Assembly: GCA_030762175.1 (NCBI GenBank)
Contig: CM060838.1
Location: 14,638,001-14,702,000 of the forward strand
Direction of reading: 5' to 3'
Length of the DNA: 64,000 nt
DNA from: Metallyticus violacea
Taxonomy: Eukaryota; Arthropoda; Insecta; Mantodea; Metallyticidae
Shown one piece after another: positions 11,851 to 24,299 of the stretch (within the stretch, counting starts at the first letter, position 1; every line of letters begins with the position of its first letter). The position numbers and the translations under genes are program-made. The notes under the pieces were generated by a model. The model searched no databases, had not been told where the DNA came from, and saw only the letters and a program-made list of their open reading frames with translations.

Positions 11851-13212
11851 ATATATGGGATTCCGCTACGCAACGGAAGATTTTCTGCTTCATTCACTGC
11901 TGCTTTATACTTTGTCATGTCAACATGCCATCATAGTAAAAGTCACGTCATGTTGTTCATCGTAAAAGTAATGCCCATAATGATATTATCAACCACTTGA
12001 ATAAATCCTGGTAAAAACAGTGTATATTTACGTTCTAGCTTGGCGCTTTTATATTCGCTTCTCGATGTTAAGAGCCCCTTGCTCTGATGTCTAGACTGCC
12101 ATGTAGCAGATAACATGAAGAGTGTTAGGAATGTGTTCCACTTGGAAACTTCACTGGCTCTGGAATATAAACAAATGTCACGTATTAATGTTGGAACTTG
12201 CGGGGTCCATTCTCATAAAGTTCCCACTTATCCCCGTGTCTAAGAATATTCTGACTTTTGTGCAAATTTTAACATTATTAATATAATATACAAAATATTT
12301 TTGAGCTTTTCTCGAAATATTCAAAATGACAAATGCAAATAACTGATCTGGATTATATAGACAAATCAACAAAAGGTATAGTCCGAGAAAGATCAAGTTT
12401 TATAGTGGTTCTATCATCGTTAAAACTCGCTCTCAGCTTTTATATCTATTACGAGTTTTCAATAAAGCACGTTACACTATTTCTAAGTTTGCATTTTATA
12501 AAAGGATTTTTAAGCATCGGCGTACAATGGCCTAATGGAACTTAAACGATGGAAACGAATAATGAATGTATTGCGGGAAAGAACAAAAATCTTTTCTCAC
12601 TTTTTGCATTCATTTATTCCTGGCGTCTTTTATAGTTGTTCTTATTGCCTCCTTCGAACAAGTTAGATTTTTCACTAAAATAAACTTTATTTTCATTGTA
12701 TTCGCTCTTTAGAGATCCAGAGCTTGTGGAATACGCAACCATTTTAATGTTGAGTTTCTTTACCTGGAACAATGGCTGGGTGCCGTTTCTGGATCTTTTA
12801 TCTATTCCAGTACTGCTGAGAGAAGTTTTCCACAAAGACAAATTAAATTTGAATAATTACATTCAGTGAGTAACTTAACATTTCTGCGCTGAGTAGGATA
12901 ATTTCGGGTATTTTCTTAATCCACCAGTTGATGTTGATTAATGTTGTGGCAGCCATTTAGTTTGATGTAGGGAGGAGTCTAAATTCACTTGTCTGGTAAA
13001 CGCATGAGCAATACACTCATTTCATTAAGAGAGAGCAAGAGTAAGTTGAGAGTTTTGTTTTGAGTGACGTTATAATCTAACACACTGCCGTCAACGCTTC
13101 CCACGCTTGAAACAAGAAATGAGAGCCACTGGCATGAAACATAAGGTTGTGTGCAATTTCCGAGTGCTGGTAAGTATTACGTTGAGCACAGAAGTAAACA
13201 TTTTTTTAATTT
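11851..13212. other. unassigned region
   Basis: No coding region, tandem repeat or mobile element recognised. Short open frames look random. Confidence 0.4.
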
Positions 13213-13223
13213 TCTCTATTTAT

Positions 13224-13514
13224 GTCGGTCCTGGTGGTGTAGTGGTTACCATACTTGCCTCCTACACCCAAGAATGCGGGTTCGAACCCGGATCGATGGA
13301 TTTTTTCGGGGCGTAAAAATCCTAAGTATGGCTTCCTTCGGAAGGGAAGTAAAGCCGTGGGTCCCGTGTTGTACATTTACGGCACGAAAAAGAACCTCGA
13401 GCCTGAATGAGAGGCCTCTGAGCAAAATTTGTCGGACGTTTCACGCCCTGAGTTGGTTGAATGGGACGCTGATGACCTGAGCTGTTAAAGAGCGTTCTTA
13501 AATAAATCAATCAA
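13224..13514 (+). mobile_element. SINE A, full-length, with target-site duplication
   Basis: 291 bp. The tRNA-like head starts ggtcctggtggtgtagtgg (A box) and has a B box at gggttcgaaccc (about 13278-13290). A conserved body follows (cttccttcggaagggaagt, gcctctgagcaaaattt) with an aaataaatcaatcaa tail. The 11-bp sequence tctctatttat is repeated exactly at 13213-13223 and 13515-13525, which fixes both ends. This is the best-preserved member of the family in the window. Confidence 0.92.
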
Positions 13515-13843
13515 TCTCTATTTATACCTTAATTAATGAAATTAAAAAAAATTAAAAGAGAGCACAGTACACTTTAAATTAAGAAATTATTTGAAGGCGG
13601 AAACAGTAAAACGTCGATTATCCGAACTAATTGGGACCAGCTCGATTGTAACCTAAAAATTAAACGTATCTGTAAAGTAATGCTAATTTTAACCCTCAAC
13701 TTCCCAGTGTGTTATGTGGACAAAATAAAACATATATTGGTATCTGCGATTTGGGTCGTATTATTTTTTGGTTATAACAATCGTGCATACTGGTTTGGTA
13801 AAAATTGAAAGTTAGATTAATTTTCGTTTCCCTTCATTATTTT

Positions 13844-14058
13844 GGTGGTGCCGTGGTCAAGTGGTTAGACTGCTCGCCTCCTACCGAGGCGGTCCGGGCT
13901 CGATTCCAGAGACCGTAATTGAATTTGTGGGAGATAAAGGTGCAGGCTTTCTCTGGTTTCGTTGCTCCATCATTTCACCTCCATCTTAACTTCATCAATC
14001 AGCGTAATGTATGTTACAAATTAACTACCCTGTTAACCTCTGCTGTCCATTTGCTGAA
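13844..14058 (+). mobile_element. SINE D, left part
   Basis: tRNA-like head beginning ggtggtgccgtggtcaagtg with an A box (tggtcaagtgg) and a B box (gggctcgattcc, 13896-13907). A body follows with gttgctccatcatttcacct. A SINE B copy interrupts it at 14070. The sequence appears to resume after 14371, so this SINE is older than the insertion. Confidence 0.75.
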
Positions 14059-14069
14059 CTCTATTGCCC

Positions 14070-14360
14070 CCCCTTTTTTGAATGGCGTTTAACGCCCATT
14101 TTTACTATTGTGGCACCACAGGCGGTGAACACTGATGGTACATGAGCTGAAATGATAAATTGGGAAAGGATTTTTTTTAAGGAAGGAAACGTTCCAGGCC
14201 TAAGATTGGGGTACCTCCCCGGCATTTGCCAGATATGAGGACTGAGGAAAACCTGGGGGGGAAAAAACCTCAGTCAGGGAGGAGGGCCCTGGCGGGATTC
14301 GAACCCCAGACCTCCCGCTCACGAGTCCGCGTCTTAACGACCTCGGTCACCCATGGCGGT
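14070..14360 (-). mobile_element. SINE B, inserted in SINE D
   Basis: Full-length minus-strand copy. The tRNA-like head lies at the right end: on the minus strand a degraded ggtgaccgaggtcgttaaga A box region, then ggggttcgaatcccgcc as B box. The body and tail run toward 14070 (ggcgttaaacgcc at the tail). The 11-bp sequence ctctattgccc flanks it exactly (14059-14069 and 14361-14371). Confidence 0.92.
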
Positions 14361-14371
14361 CTCTATTGCCC

Positions 14372-14625
14372 TAATCAGGCAAGCGAATTAGTATTAGAAT
14401 CACAACGTCCCCCATCTCATTCTAGTAGTAGACTGGTATGAAACGTGGCGCATGGCTGCGAGTGCTGAGAAGAGCTCATAGACCAATAACAACTGAGCTC
14501 TTTGGGAAGGAGATGCTGGATCTTCAATTCATCCTCAAGAGAAGGCGAAGGACATCGAAACGTCGGTTCTATATCAACTCTTCACCTCGCTGGACGGCCG
14601 AGATAAGCTTCATCACATATTTATA
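14372..14625 (+). mobile_element. probable right part of the interrupted SINE D
   Basis: Continues from the duplicated ctctattgccc. It contains gacatcgaaacgtcggtt, a type of motif seen near 3' ends of several retroelements, then an AT-rich end near 14625. Assignment to SINE D rests only on continuity across the nested SINE B. Confidence 0.4.
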
Positions 14626-16200
14626 ATTTGTTCCCTTTTGTTAAAGTCATATGATGGACAAAGAACAGCAGTTCATGATGCTGTGCGAAATGCAATCATT
14701 TAAATCCAATAAACAGATCGAGGAACTGAGATATTGATGCACTATCCTCGTTACGAGTGTGACTGAGAGAGAGAGTTTTTAATCTATGGAACGGTATTGA
14801 CTAGGCATACGGAAACCAGATGATTGACAGTTCAGCATTGTTCTGTAAATAGTACATATGTTTAAGTGAAGTCTTGCAGTCTTTTAAAGTGGATTAGAGT
14901 ATTTGATATTTCGAATGGTTGACGTTTGATAAGTCGAAACCTATTATAATTATTAATCGCACGTAAACTATTCATTGTGTATTGCAAGGAACGCCGTAAC
15001 ATTTCTTGGTAAAGAATCTAATTTCAAAACGAATATGTGTGCTTATGCTATTAAGCTTTCATATGCTAGTACTAGGGCTATGAGATTTAATTGAGGAAAA
15101 TAATAGGATAATAATAGGCAGTTTGCTATCTAAATTTTTTATGCCTTACTGAATAAGGTCCAAAGAAAGACAAGATGACACCAGAAGTAAGCAAATTCCT
15201 ATGCTGCATTCAAAAATAGGAAGGGGGAGGGTACAAAGTAATTCGTGCAAATACTATAACACAGAGCGTTGAAAGGAATTCTGTGCGACAGTTGTAATGT
15301 ACACATTGGTGCATAGAAAGGCAACTCGTAAACGCATGCAACATAACCCATTTGCCAGCAAAGCTATCAGAGACGCCATTCAAGACTATAGGTTGAAACC
15401 TAAGAAAGAACTGCACGTTGTTGCAAGAAAACATCCAACAATTAGAAAAGGTCCGTCACGCAGGAGCTGTTTAAACTAAGCGAATTCCTCACTGAGTTCG
15501 ATAACTTTTAATAAAAATGAATATAAAATCTAAGTTAGGCCTTATTAATTAATGAAATGAAATGTGATGGTAATGAAGTAATTACTGCCTGTATTAGGGG
15601 AACAAAATTAGAATTCTTGCAATCTATAAATATTACAAAAGATAAACTATATTTTTAGAATTATCATTATTACTATTGAGCTACAACCACAAAAATTAAT
15701 GGTATACTATTAATTAAATGAAATGTATGACCACTGATACACAAAGTTATACTGCGTGAGTATTTTTAAATGTAACAGTGTTTATGAACTGAGCCCCTAA
15801 TATCATCTTTACATTCACTAAAATAGAAATAACAGAAAGTTTCGAGTTACATTGCGTATCTAAGATGTTCATGTTTCAATAAAATAAAAATATGTTACTG
15901 TTTAAAAACAATTACAATGCACTAAGTACATATAGACATGCAACAATAAACAATCGAAAGTTTCATCGATTTATTCGATTTGGTTTTGAAATTTAACATA
16001 AATGTTATTGTAGTAAAAACATGTAAGGCATACGTTTTCTGAATGTTATTACAGACCGCAATTACATACAAATATAATTCTCACATACGTATTAGATTAA
16101 TGTTTCACATTTGCTATCCTTCACAACGATACTTTTGTTAAACATAAAACTTATGCAACGATATAAATACAGTTTATATGCTGAATTAATTTGTCGTTTT
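14626..16200. other. unassigned region
   Basis: AT-rich with no gene. A 60-codon open frame at 15297-15479 (+) shows no family I recognise and has no splice context. Confidence 0.4.
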
Positions 16201-16209
16201 ATTTTAAAA

Positions 16210-16985
16210 CTATATAGAGAAAATTAAACGCAAGGGTGCTGTTTAAATTTCGATTTCAAGTATATCTCTACTCCTAATGGTTCAATTTCCCTTATTTTCG
16301 GGGATCTATTTTTCTTATTTAAATGGTATATACCGAAATTTGTTGCAAGGATGCAAATATAGCTAGAGCTAGTTTTAAATTTTGGGTTTCAGGTAAACCC
16401 TTCTCCTAATGACCAGCTTTTCCTGATTTTCAGAACTATACTTTTTATTTGATTTAAATGGTTTATATGGTGTTTCGTTGCGAAAAAACAAATATTATTG
16501 CTGCTAGAGCGATTTTTACATTTTAGGTTTCAGGTAAATCCTCTCACGATTTCCTGGAAATCGATTTCGCCGATTTCCAGGAAATATTTACTTATTTTAT
16601 TTTAATAGCAAATACCAAATTTCCTTTAAAAACATTTAAAGTTGCGGCCGCTAGAGCGATCTTTCAATTTCACTTTAACCGCTACTCGTTTTTCAGGTAT
16701 ATATCTCCACCCCAATGGTCCGATTAACGTAATTTTTGGGAACTACTTTTATCAATTTATTCTAAAGCAATATACTGAGTTTCGTTGAGATAAAGAAAAA
16801 ACCCCTAGATCGTTTATATATATATATTAAAACAACTTCGTTTTAGGCTAACCCCCACCCCCAACGATCCAAGTTTGCTGCTTAACGAACTCGACGAATC
16901 GTTTGTTAGTTGATTCTTATTCGTTGAGTTTCTTTGAGAAAAAAAAAATAACAAAAATTGAGATCGCTAGAGCGTTATCAGACAC
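16210..16985 (+). repeat. decayed tandem array, about 140-160-bp units
   Basis: Five or more diverged units. Each carries a ctagagcga-like landmark (about 16363, 16503, 16650, 16804, 16966), then a block like tttcaggtaaa..cctctc, then accgaaatttcgttg. Landmark spacing is about 139, 147, 154 and 162 bp. The last unit ends in a cagacacacacaaacacata run, the type of end seen next to RTE-like LINE tails. No open frame crosses it. Confidence 0.7.
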
Positions 16986-18428
16986 ACACAAACACATACA
17001 TACATTTTTATAATTTTTAAACCTTTTCGGTGCCTAGTATGTGGAGATTTGGAAATATTATTCAAAACGATATCCATGGGTACAATCGCAATAGCGGGAC
17101 TCACTATATAGAAATACCTATTAATCAAAAAATAGAATAGCAAGCTAAAAAATGAACTCTTGAAATTTGTGCCGTTGTTGCGTGCATTCCTTAATTAACG
17201 ATCAATGCGCTTGTCTTCCTTCTTCCGCATTCTGAAGCTGTTATGCTATCATTGCATTATGAGCAAGTCCTTGGTCGTTGACTAAAGCAGATCATATGTC
17301 CACGAAATAAAGGAGACCCATGCTTGGTGGCTACATCATTTCACTTCGCTTCTCTTCCTTGGATACTCAGCAATGAGATCTCGATCTAGGGGGGTTTTCG
17401 GATATTTATTTGTTAGGCACGGGGTCTTCTTCGTAAATAGTCCCAGTGATTGAGGTAGAATGTATGAATAAAATATATTATTGCGAATTTTAGTGATTTA
17501 TAATATATTGGCTCATGTTATAAAGTTTCTCTGCAATGAATGTGTTTGATTAGCCATCATATCAGATTATTGCAATTAAGGCACGCTTTTTAAGTATTGT
17601 TAAAGCAGGAAGACTATATGCTGGTACCAGAGTAATTGTCTGCCATTGATTGGATTGATAATTATGTTGTAAAAGTGGTAACGATTTACAGCATTAAACT
17701 TATTATTTAAATTGTTTTATAATACTTTCAAACGTGTATTGCTGAATTACGTTTACACCAATTCTATGTTAAAGTTCCTTATAACGATTTGTTGTTATTC
17801 AAAATTCAAATCTGTTTTACATTATATACATTTTATTGTTCTGCAAATTAAATTGGTTCTATAATTAAAAATTGAAATTCTGTTTCTTCCCTACTGCAAA
17901 GCTACCTTTCCATAACAATATCGTGATGCATTTCTTCCAGCATGCTCCCAACGTTAAAACTCGTCTGACATCAACGGCAGGATACCGAACTCGGGCTGCT
18001 AAGATAATGTGCTTGAGACGTGGTTCATATTAAATCAAGATAATGTAACAAATAAAGAAGTAGCGCAAGTTATGGTAAACAAATATCTCGATAATGAGAT
18101 GAAGGTAACTCGGAAATATTTATTAACAATAGATTTAGTCACTATGTGGAAGGAGACGAAAAAAAAAGAAATAAAAAAAAAGAGATAATCAATAAAGCCT
18201 CTCAGATCATTCCATGGAAGACAACACACCAAAGGTCGTTATGAATATCGGAAAAGCAAGATCTGTTGGTGACGTAATAATTAAACCCGTTAAAGAGCCC
18301 AAAACTAGGCCGAAAGGTTTGTTTCTGACAAAATGAAATAACCATAGATTTTTCTTTATTAATCATTAATTCACTGCAAAAAAATATGCTACCTTCTTGA
18401 GTATGAGTTTTGATGAGCATCTAATTTT
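16986..18428. other. unassigned region
   Basis: No gene. A tRNA-like B box on the minus strand near 17985 is too weak to call. Confidence 0.4.
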
Positions 18429-18680
18429 GATTTGTTTAAATTACGGAAGCTCTTTAACATCTCAGGTCATCAGCGTCCTCTTCAATTCGGGAGTGAAACA
18501 GCCGACGAATTTTGCTCAGAGGTCTCTTCTTTCAGGCTTGAGGTTCTTTATCTTGCCGTAAATGTACGACACGGGACCCACGGCTTTACTTCCCTTCCGA
18601 AGGATTTTTACTCCCGAAAAAATCCATCGATCCTGGCCGAATTTGAACCCGCGATCTCGGATTTAGAAGGCAAGTATGGA
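18429..18680 (-). mobile_element. SINE A, copy 3
   Basis: Minus-strand copy with the full body (gaattttgctcagaggtctc, ttcaggcttgaggttctt, acgggacccacggctttact, aaaaaatccatcgatcc). It ends at caagtatgga, so the first ~20 bases of the tRNA-like head are missing, as in the copy at 3702-3968. Confidence 0.9.
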
Positions 18681-19544
18681 TGAATATCCAAGTTGGTATA
18701 TACCTATATGTTGAAAAAGTGATCTCTAAACCAAGAATTTTTCTTTATATGTAGATTGTTAATAGGATAGTAAATCTTAGTATTCTAGTAGATCTGTTAC
18801 TTTGGTTGCTTTCATGGTTTATTTGGTATGACATTTTTTTGAGAGAATTTGAAAAAATGAGCATTGACGCGTTCAATTCTAACGTGGTCCCTCCCTCTCT
18901 CTCCCCCTCTCTCTGTGTAAGTAAAACACGCCTAAACTCTTGGCTGGTCCGTCCTGTAGATGTCTTTTATAAAACGACGGAAGTTGCATTTTCCCCCGTT
19001 CTGTTTTTTAACACGTTCTTTCTTCATGAGAGGAATGAATATAGGACATTATTTTTGTATACATTTATAAAGGGAATATATATTTTGAATAGTGTTAACG
19101 CATGTTTTCATTATTGAAGCATCAGAGACGGTATACACTGATAAACTAATTACATCAGTCCGATGTAGTTCCCTTGATTCAGCCTACATTGAGTAGGCCG
19201 TGCTGTCATGCGCACGGCTACCTACTGTAGTTAAAATATTTCGTATGGAGAACGCTGCTAAGTGACTGGAAGACACCGCATATAAATAAATAAAACGAAC
19301 ATTGATAAACAGTGACAAAATTGACGTGTTTAAAAATTAATTTAAAAGAAATGAACTATATGAGTGCTAAATCAAAAGAAAAAATAAGTGTTTAAACAAG
19401 ACTAAAGCTATATCTATCCCATCTCTCTAATTTAAATGTTAAAAATGATGTTCCAGGCAAGGCGCCTAGGTATTCACTTCGTTATGTACCTCTCGCAGCT
19501 CTATGTTTAGCTTCTTAGAAATTAAATCTTTAAATATTCAGATT
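18681..19544. other. unassigned region
   Basis: A short CT-rich stretch at 18888-18916 and otherwise no recognisable feature. Confidence 0.4.
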
Positions 19545-19790
19545 TGACGGATAGTTAGTTTGTTCTCTATCCTGATGACGCGGTTTCGATCCCAGTGGCC
19601 ACATGTGTAACATTTCGCAGACAAAGTGGCAGTTAGACAGGTTTCCTTCGGGTGCCATTAATTCCGCTAATCGCTCCATCATTCAGCTCAAGGTACGACA
19701 GGCGTGCTTAGAAAGTGCATAGGTGACCCCATTCTCGGCTTAAACAAATGAGTATGCACTACCATCATCATGATCATCAGCAACATTGTA
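19545..19790 (+). mobile_element. degenerate tRNA-headed SINE, possibly family D
   Basis: A B-box-like ggtttcgatccc lies near 19581 with a weak A-box-like gatagttagtttgttc upstream. The body motif tcgctccatcattcagctc resembles the SINE D motif gttgctccatcatttcacct. Ends are approximate. Confidence 0.4.
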
Positions 19791-20180
19791 GGATTTTAAG
19801 ATTGCATCTCGTTCTGCAGTACATTCTGGTTGTAAAGGCACAGGTTTATCTTGTTTATGGGACATTCGTCATATCTTTTTAAGAACCTCTGTTCAATAAA
19901 TTAACTATTAGTAAATACCCATCGTTCCATCCCGAAACATGAGCGCCTCCCTTGAGGAAGGTTTCATTACCAAGGAGATTTTCAGGTACACTTATTTCCC
20001 GATAGAGAGCAGAAGGATAGATCCTAAGCCCATCTCCTCAAACGCCATCTGACGGTATTTTTGGGCGTTAAACGGCCAGTAGTTTGTCCAGGGACCTCCC
20101 CCCTTTTTTAACCTTTAGACATGACATTTTTAACGTGCCATGAAAATACAATAGGGTTTCCACCGAAGATTTGCATTCAG

Positions 20181-20457
20181 TTTTTTTTGATAGTGTTTAA
20201 CGCCCGTTTTTAATACTGAGGCATCACAGGCGGTGAACACTGCTGATACATGAAATGAAATATTGGGAAAGTATTTTTTTTTAAGGAAGGAAACGTCCCA
20301 GGCCTAAGTTTAGGGTACATCCCTGGCATTGGCCATTTATGAGGACTGAGGAAAACTTGGAAAAAACCTCAGTCAGGAGAACTTTCCTGGTGGGATTCCA
20401 ACCCCAGACATGCCTAACGAGTTCCCGCCTTAAAGACCTCGACCACACGTGGTGGTT
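20181..20457 (-). mobile_element. SINE B with target-site duplication
   Basis: Minus-strand copy. The 11-bp tttgcattcag is present at 20170-20180 and 20458-20468. Tail motif gtgtttaacgcccg, body motif aaggaaggaaacgtcccagg, head decayed around gggattccaaccccag (B box with one change) and cgaccacacgtggtgg. Confidence 0.92.
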
Positions 20458-20468
20458 TTTGCATTCAG

Positions 20469-23000
20469 AATTTTTACGCCCTAAACTATTTATCCCGGCC
20501 GAGTTTAAAACCGAGCGAAACTTGGGTCAGGAGGATTACCTCCAAACCCAAAACCGACAATATAAAACTGTTAGGTATCTCTCATTGAAACATGCCCACT
20601 AGCGTGATAACTCCAGGAGAGCAAATAACAATTATAATTTGGTATGTCATAAACTCCATGAGGTTCCAGATTTAGCCAATATCAATTTACTCACTTGTCC
20701 ATCAAGAAATTCCTCAGTTCGTCCCCATTTAAAGTATAAAGTTGCAAACATTTTATTCGTTTTTCTAATAGAGCCCAAAATGTTCAAATGGAATAAAACT
20801 GGAGAATTACGAGGGAGGGGACAGTTGAAGCTGCGCGAATTTTCTAAAATATTAATATTAGTCACACAGTTTGAACTCGGTAAAACGTGCATTGAGTTAG
20901 ACAACGTGCATCTGCTGGAAATGAAACATAAATGGCAACACCTGCAATCTAGATCTCAAAAGAGATATTCTGATATATTAAAAAGTGTTGTAATATAAAC
21001 CAAAGGACTAATTATGGGGTAAATGAAACATACACAGAAATTGCGCTACAACCCACAATTTCAATATTGTCCTCAATAAAGGCTTCGTGCTGTTTACGAT
21101 GTACAAGTCGCCACCTCAAGAAAGAAATAATTCTCATTTGATCAGAAAATACAATTCTAATCATCGACAGCCTATTGTTGGTGTCAACTGTAACCGTGTA
21201 GCTTTGCGAATAGCTGTTGGCAAGGTCTTCTTTCGAAACATCCTCTGGAAGGTCCTCACACCCACGCATGCCCGAGAGTGAATGTATTTATATAATTCAA
21301 ATAGTAATAATTATTAAATATTATATAGCCTGTAGTAACAAGCAGGAACATTTCATGTATCAAAAAATGTATTCATGGTTACCTGGACGATGCCTCTTTG
21401 ACAATAGGGAAACGACTGCCTATTGTAATCTTTTGTGCTCTCACTTGCTGATAATGGCTCGAGCAATAAAACTCTCTGTTGCGACAAAGCAAAGTGTATG
21501 CAGGTGTCCTTTGTATCTTTAGTTGCTGGAGATGCTCTGAAATTCGTTAAAGTAGAAAGAGAACAGGTGTTAGGATGACGTCATTACATCGAACGATCAT
21601 GAGATCGCAAATGAGGGGTCAAAGAGTTGTTGGATTTAAAGTAAGCGCGTTTGGAAGCACAGGAGCTCATCAATAATATTTGAATATTTTAAAGACTCAG
21701 GAATCCATGGGTGCTAGTATGTGGACCCTGTGAGTTCTTACGACCATGTGGGGGGCACTGTGAATTTAGTATATAAATGGAAGACGACGCTGTCCCGAGG
21801 TTCAGACAGTAGGGTGGAGGATAGACCAGACAGTAGGAATCGTTGCAGTCCCAGGCATCTTCTTCGTCAGTACCGTACAGTTGAGAACAGGATAGTAAAG
21901 GCATTTCCAGGAGACATATCCGGTCAGTACAGCACAGTAATTACCATGACGCAGTCCCAGATACAGTAGGAAAGTGTAGACAAGAGGCACACAGATGCAA
22001 TATCAAGCAGCATGTGTAGCTCGCATTAAATTCATAGAGATAACGAACCAGGTAGTCCATAACTAAGGTTCGTTTGATTTGAACCTCCTCCTTCCACTTC
22101 TCTCCTCCCGTGGCCACTAAAGCACAAAAGGTGACTTCGGGCCCCTGAACGACCCGGGATACGAACCGCTTCACAGCAGTTTACTTCGCAGTTCTCTCTC
22201 TAAAACAGGTTGTGAAGGACCTTCATTGACTAGAGGTTTACAATCATAGTGATGATTTCTTTGAGCATATCTGGTAAGATGACCGACAGATTGGGGGTCT
22301 GTCACTGCTAATCGACTCTATGCTGGTGCGTTTTGACTCACCTGCAAATTCGGCAGAACGTGTAGCCACTATATCGTGTATATTGAGCGAACATATTGTG
22401 CCATTATCATCAATAGGAGCAGCAAGTTCATGTCCTAAAAGTTACTAAATATTTCCTTAAGAAGCTCAAAATATGCATTAATAAATTAAAAGAATTACTC
22501 TCCCGTAACAGCACGAATGCCAAACTTATATACTTCTTTCGAACTTGAAACAGAACTGGTTCCATGAATTGCAATTCACGACCAGCACTTGAGCGAAGTT
22601 TTCAATTTAAAATTTTTCTTTCTTCTATCTTGATACAATTCTTTACACGTCACGCTAAGTTACTGGAGCATATCTAATTGACGTTTATTGTTTCACAGAA
22701 AATGATGTCTTTTGTTGTGATGGAGACTTTTTCCTTGAAAATAACTTGCATGCTTACAGTCATGTACAAAAAATTTAAAATGTAATAGTCACCATTTCCT
22801 TTATTTTTTCGCTATACTACCTTACATGTAACTCACATTAAATTTCGTGGTAAAAAAGTTAGTGACTCAGAGTGGCTGCAGTTTTTGGTAACAGGAAAAA
22901 TGAGTAGGTATAAATCAAATATTTGACAGAGTATTTTCAGATGTCTCGATGGATCGAACTTCACCTGAGTCCTTATTTAACAATTCCTTCAATTTATAGA
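20469..23000. other. unassigned region with weak open frames
   Basis: A 119-codon frame (20639-20998, +) and an 85-codon frame (21012-21269, -) have no motif I recognise. At 21770-21810 a TATATAAAT box lies about 30 bp before a tcagacagt initiator-like site. This could be a retroelement promoter relic, but nothing downstream supports a gene. Confidence 0.3.
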
Positions 23001-23505
23001 GTGGAGCGGCTCAGGTGGTAACGCTTGGGATTCGCATTTTGGAGGTCCCAGGTTCAGATTCCTTGGGGCTGTCATCCTGACTTTCAGTTTTTTTTTCGCT
23101 GTTTCCTCCTAGTCGCTCAGGCAAGTGCTTGAATGGATATTTTGTTTACATTCATTTGTCCCTCTCCCATTTCATTTCATTTTGTTCCATCGAAAGTGTT
23201 AAGCGAGGCGGGTTGATGCTGTGTGCGGTTTAGCGGTGGATTTTCTAATTTGAAAGATTTTTGCCCCAGCGCGTGTTTTTTAAGCGTCCCCTCCGAAGAG
23301 CTAGAATTCCTTAAAGGGTGCCTCCATCGAAATCGTGGTGCTCTATCTGGAATCTTGCCTGTTATCTCCCTCACTCCCCCCTTTCTTTCCTAGAGGTATC
23401 TCTTTTGGGAGCGAAGGCATACACGGCAGTCCTTGAGTATACTGAAGTATTGACAATACCCTCTCTGTCCCTACCAATAAAATTCAAACTAATCCCATCT
23501 ATTGT
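23001..23505 (+). mobile_element. SINE C, long copy
   Basis: tRNA-like head gtggagcggctcaggtggta (A box) with B box ggttcagattcc (23051-23062). A long body follows. The 3' end has cggcagtccttgagtatact and ctgtccctaccaataaaatt, and matches the copies at 27643 and 57725. About 500 bp, unusually long for a SINE. It could be a composite. Confidence 0.65.
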
Positions 23506-24078
23506 TTGTGGATGTTGAACACACTATAAGACCGTATCAAGCATTAGGGATGACAAAAAAAAAAAAAAAAAAAAAACTATGTTAAAACCATGGGGATTTA
23601 CAAACTTCATCTGCCATACTGGTTGCTTACTTGTTCAATTCTAGTAATGACAAGTTGATAAACATTATTAAGACTGAATAAAAAATATATATATAAATAT
23701 GCTGTTTGGACATTCAAGTAGTGAAAATACAACGTGTTTATAGTAACAGCGAACCATGAAGTTATATGCAACATTTAATAACGTTTAATATTCTGAAAAA
23801 TCGATAGTTCGTATTAACAGTATATATACCCTAAACACCAAACTCTAAATATCATAGTACAATGTTCTTTCTGCAGCGCCATCTGCTGAAATTTCATCAC
23901 TTCTTGCAACGCAAAGTAGCTACTTTTTTATCTGGTGAGCTTACAAAGCGTGCTTTATTTCACAAGAGACAATTTTTAAATAAGCCTCTCATAGATATTT
24001 TTAATAATAGTGTGTTCTATAAAGATATTGCTGCATATTTAAACCATCTTATGTGTTTATGCAGAATGGGTGCTTTTT
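23506..24078. other. unassigned region with poly(A) tract
   Basis: A 26-base A run at 23552-23577 and otherwise no feature. A 74-codon open frame at 23862-24086 has no recognisable motif. Confidence 0.4.
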
Positions 24079-24195
24079 TTCAGTAATATTTTTCTTCAAT
24101 GCACCCTGTGCTATGGCACAGAGGTGTACTTTCAATTTTCGCAGATGAAATATTGAAACCTTATAAGCAGGTCAGATAAAGTGTTCTAACAAATT
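24079..24195 (+). repeat. 115-bp interspersed repeat, copy 2
   Basis: Second copy of the element in the FKBP8 intron (2751-2865), same orientation, with a few substitutions. It lies 55 bp before the left end of a mariner, which may be coincidence. Confidence 0.75.
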
Positions 24196-24299
24196 CTATT
24201 GTGAGACATTTATTTCTTAGGGGGCTACTCGTAATGTTACGAAAACTTACGAGAGCATTCTAAAATTTCTTGGCCTGACCAAGAAAACACAAGATTTAA

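Noticed and set aside
13227..13300. A functional tRNA gene
   Set aside because: A and B boxes are clear but the acceptor and anticodon stems do not pair and the sequence continues as a SINE body bounded by a target duplication. The same reasoning applies to the other SINE heads.
14226..14441. Open frames over SINE copies (also 20339-20602, 38637-38846, 48456-48671 and 63465-63713)
   Set aside because: These translate the SINE B body and tRNA-like head. The recurring MRTEENL-like start is a by-product of the SINE sequence, not a protein family.
17940..18010. Minus-strand tRNA-like sequence with a gagttcggtatcc B-box-like word
   Set aside because: No A box at the right distance and no similarity to the SINE families here.
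20639..20998. 119-codon plus-strand open frame
   Set aside because: No known motif and an overlapping minus-strand frame of similar length. Treated as chance.
21765..21815. TATA box plus initiator-like site
   Set aside because: The spacing is right but there is no coding exon, LTR partner or conserved leader downstream.
22100..22190. Minus-strand ggttcgtatccc B-box-like word
   Set aside because: No supporting A box or SINE body. Too little to call.
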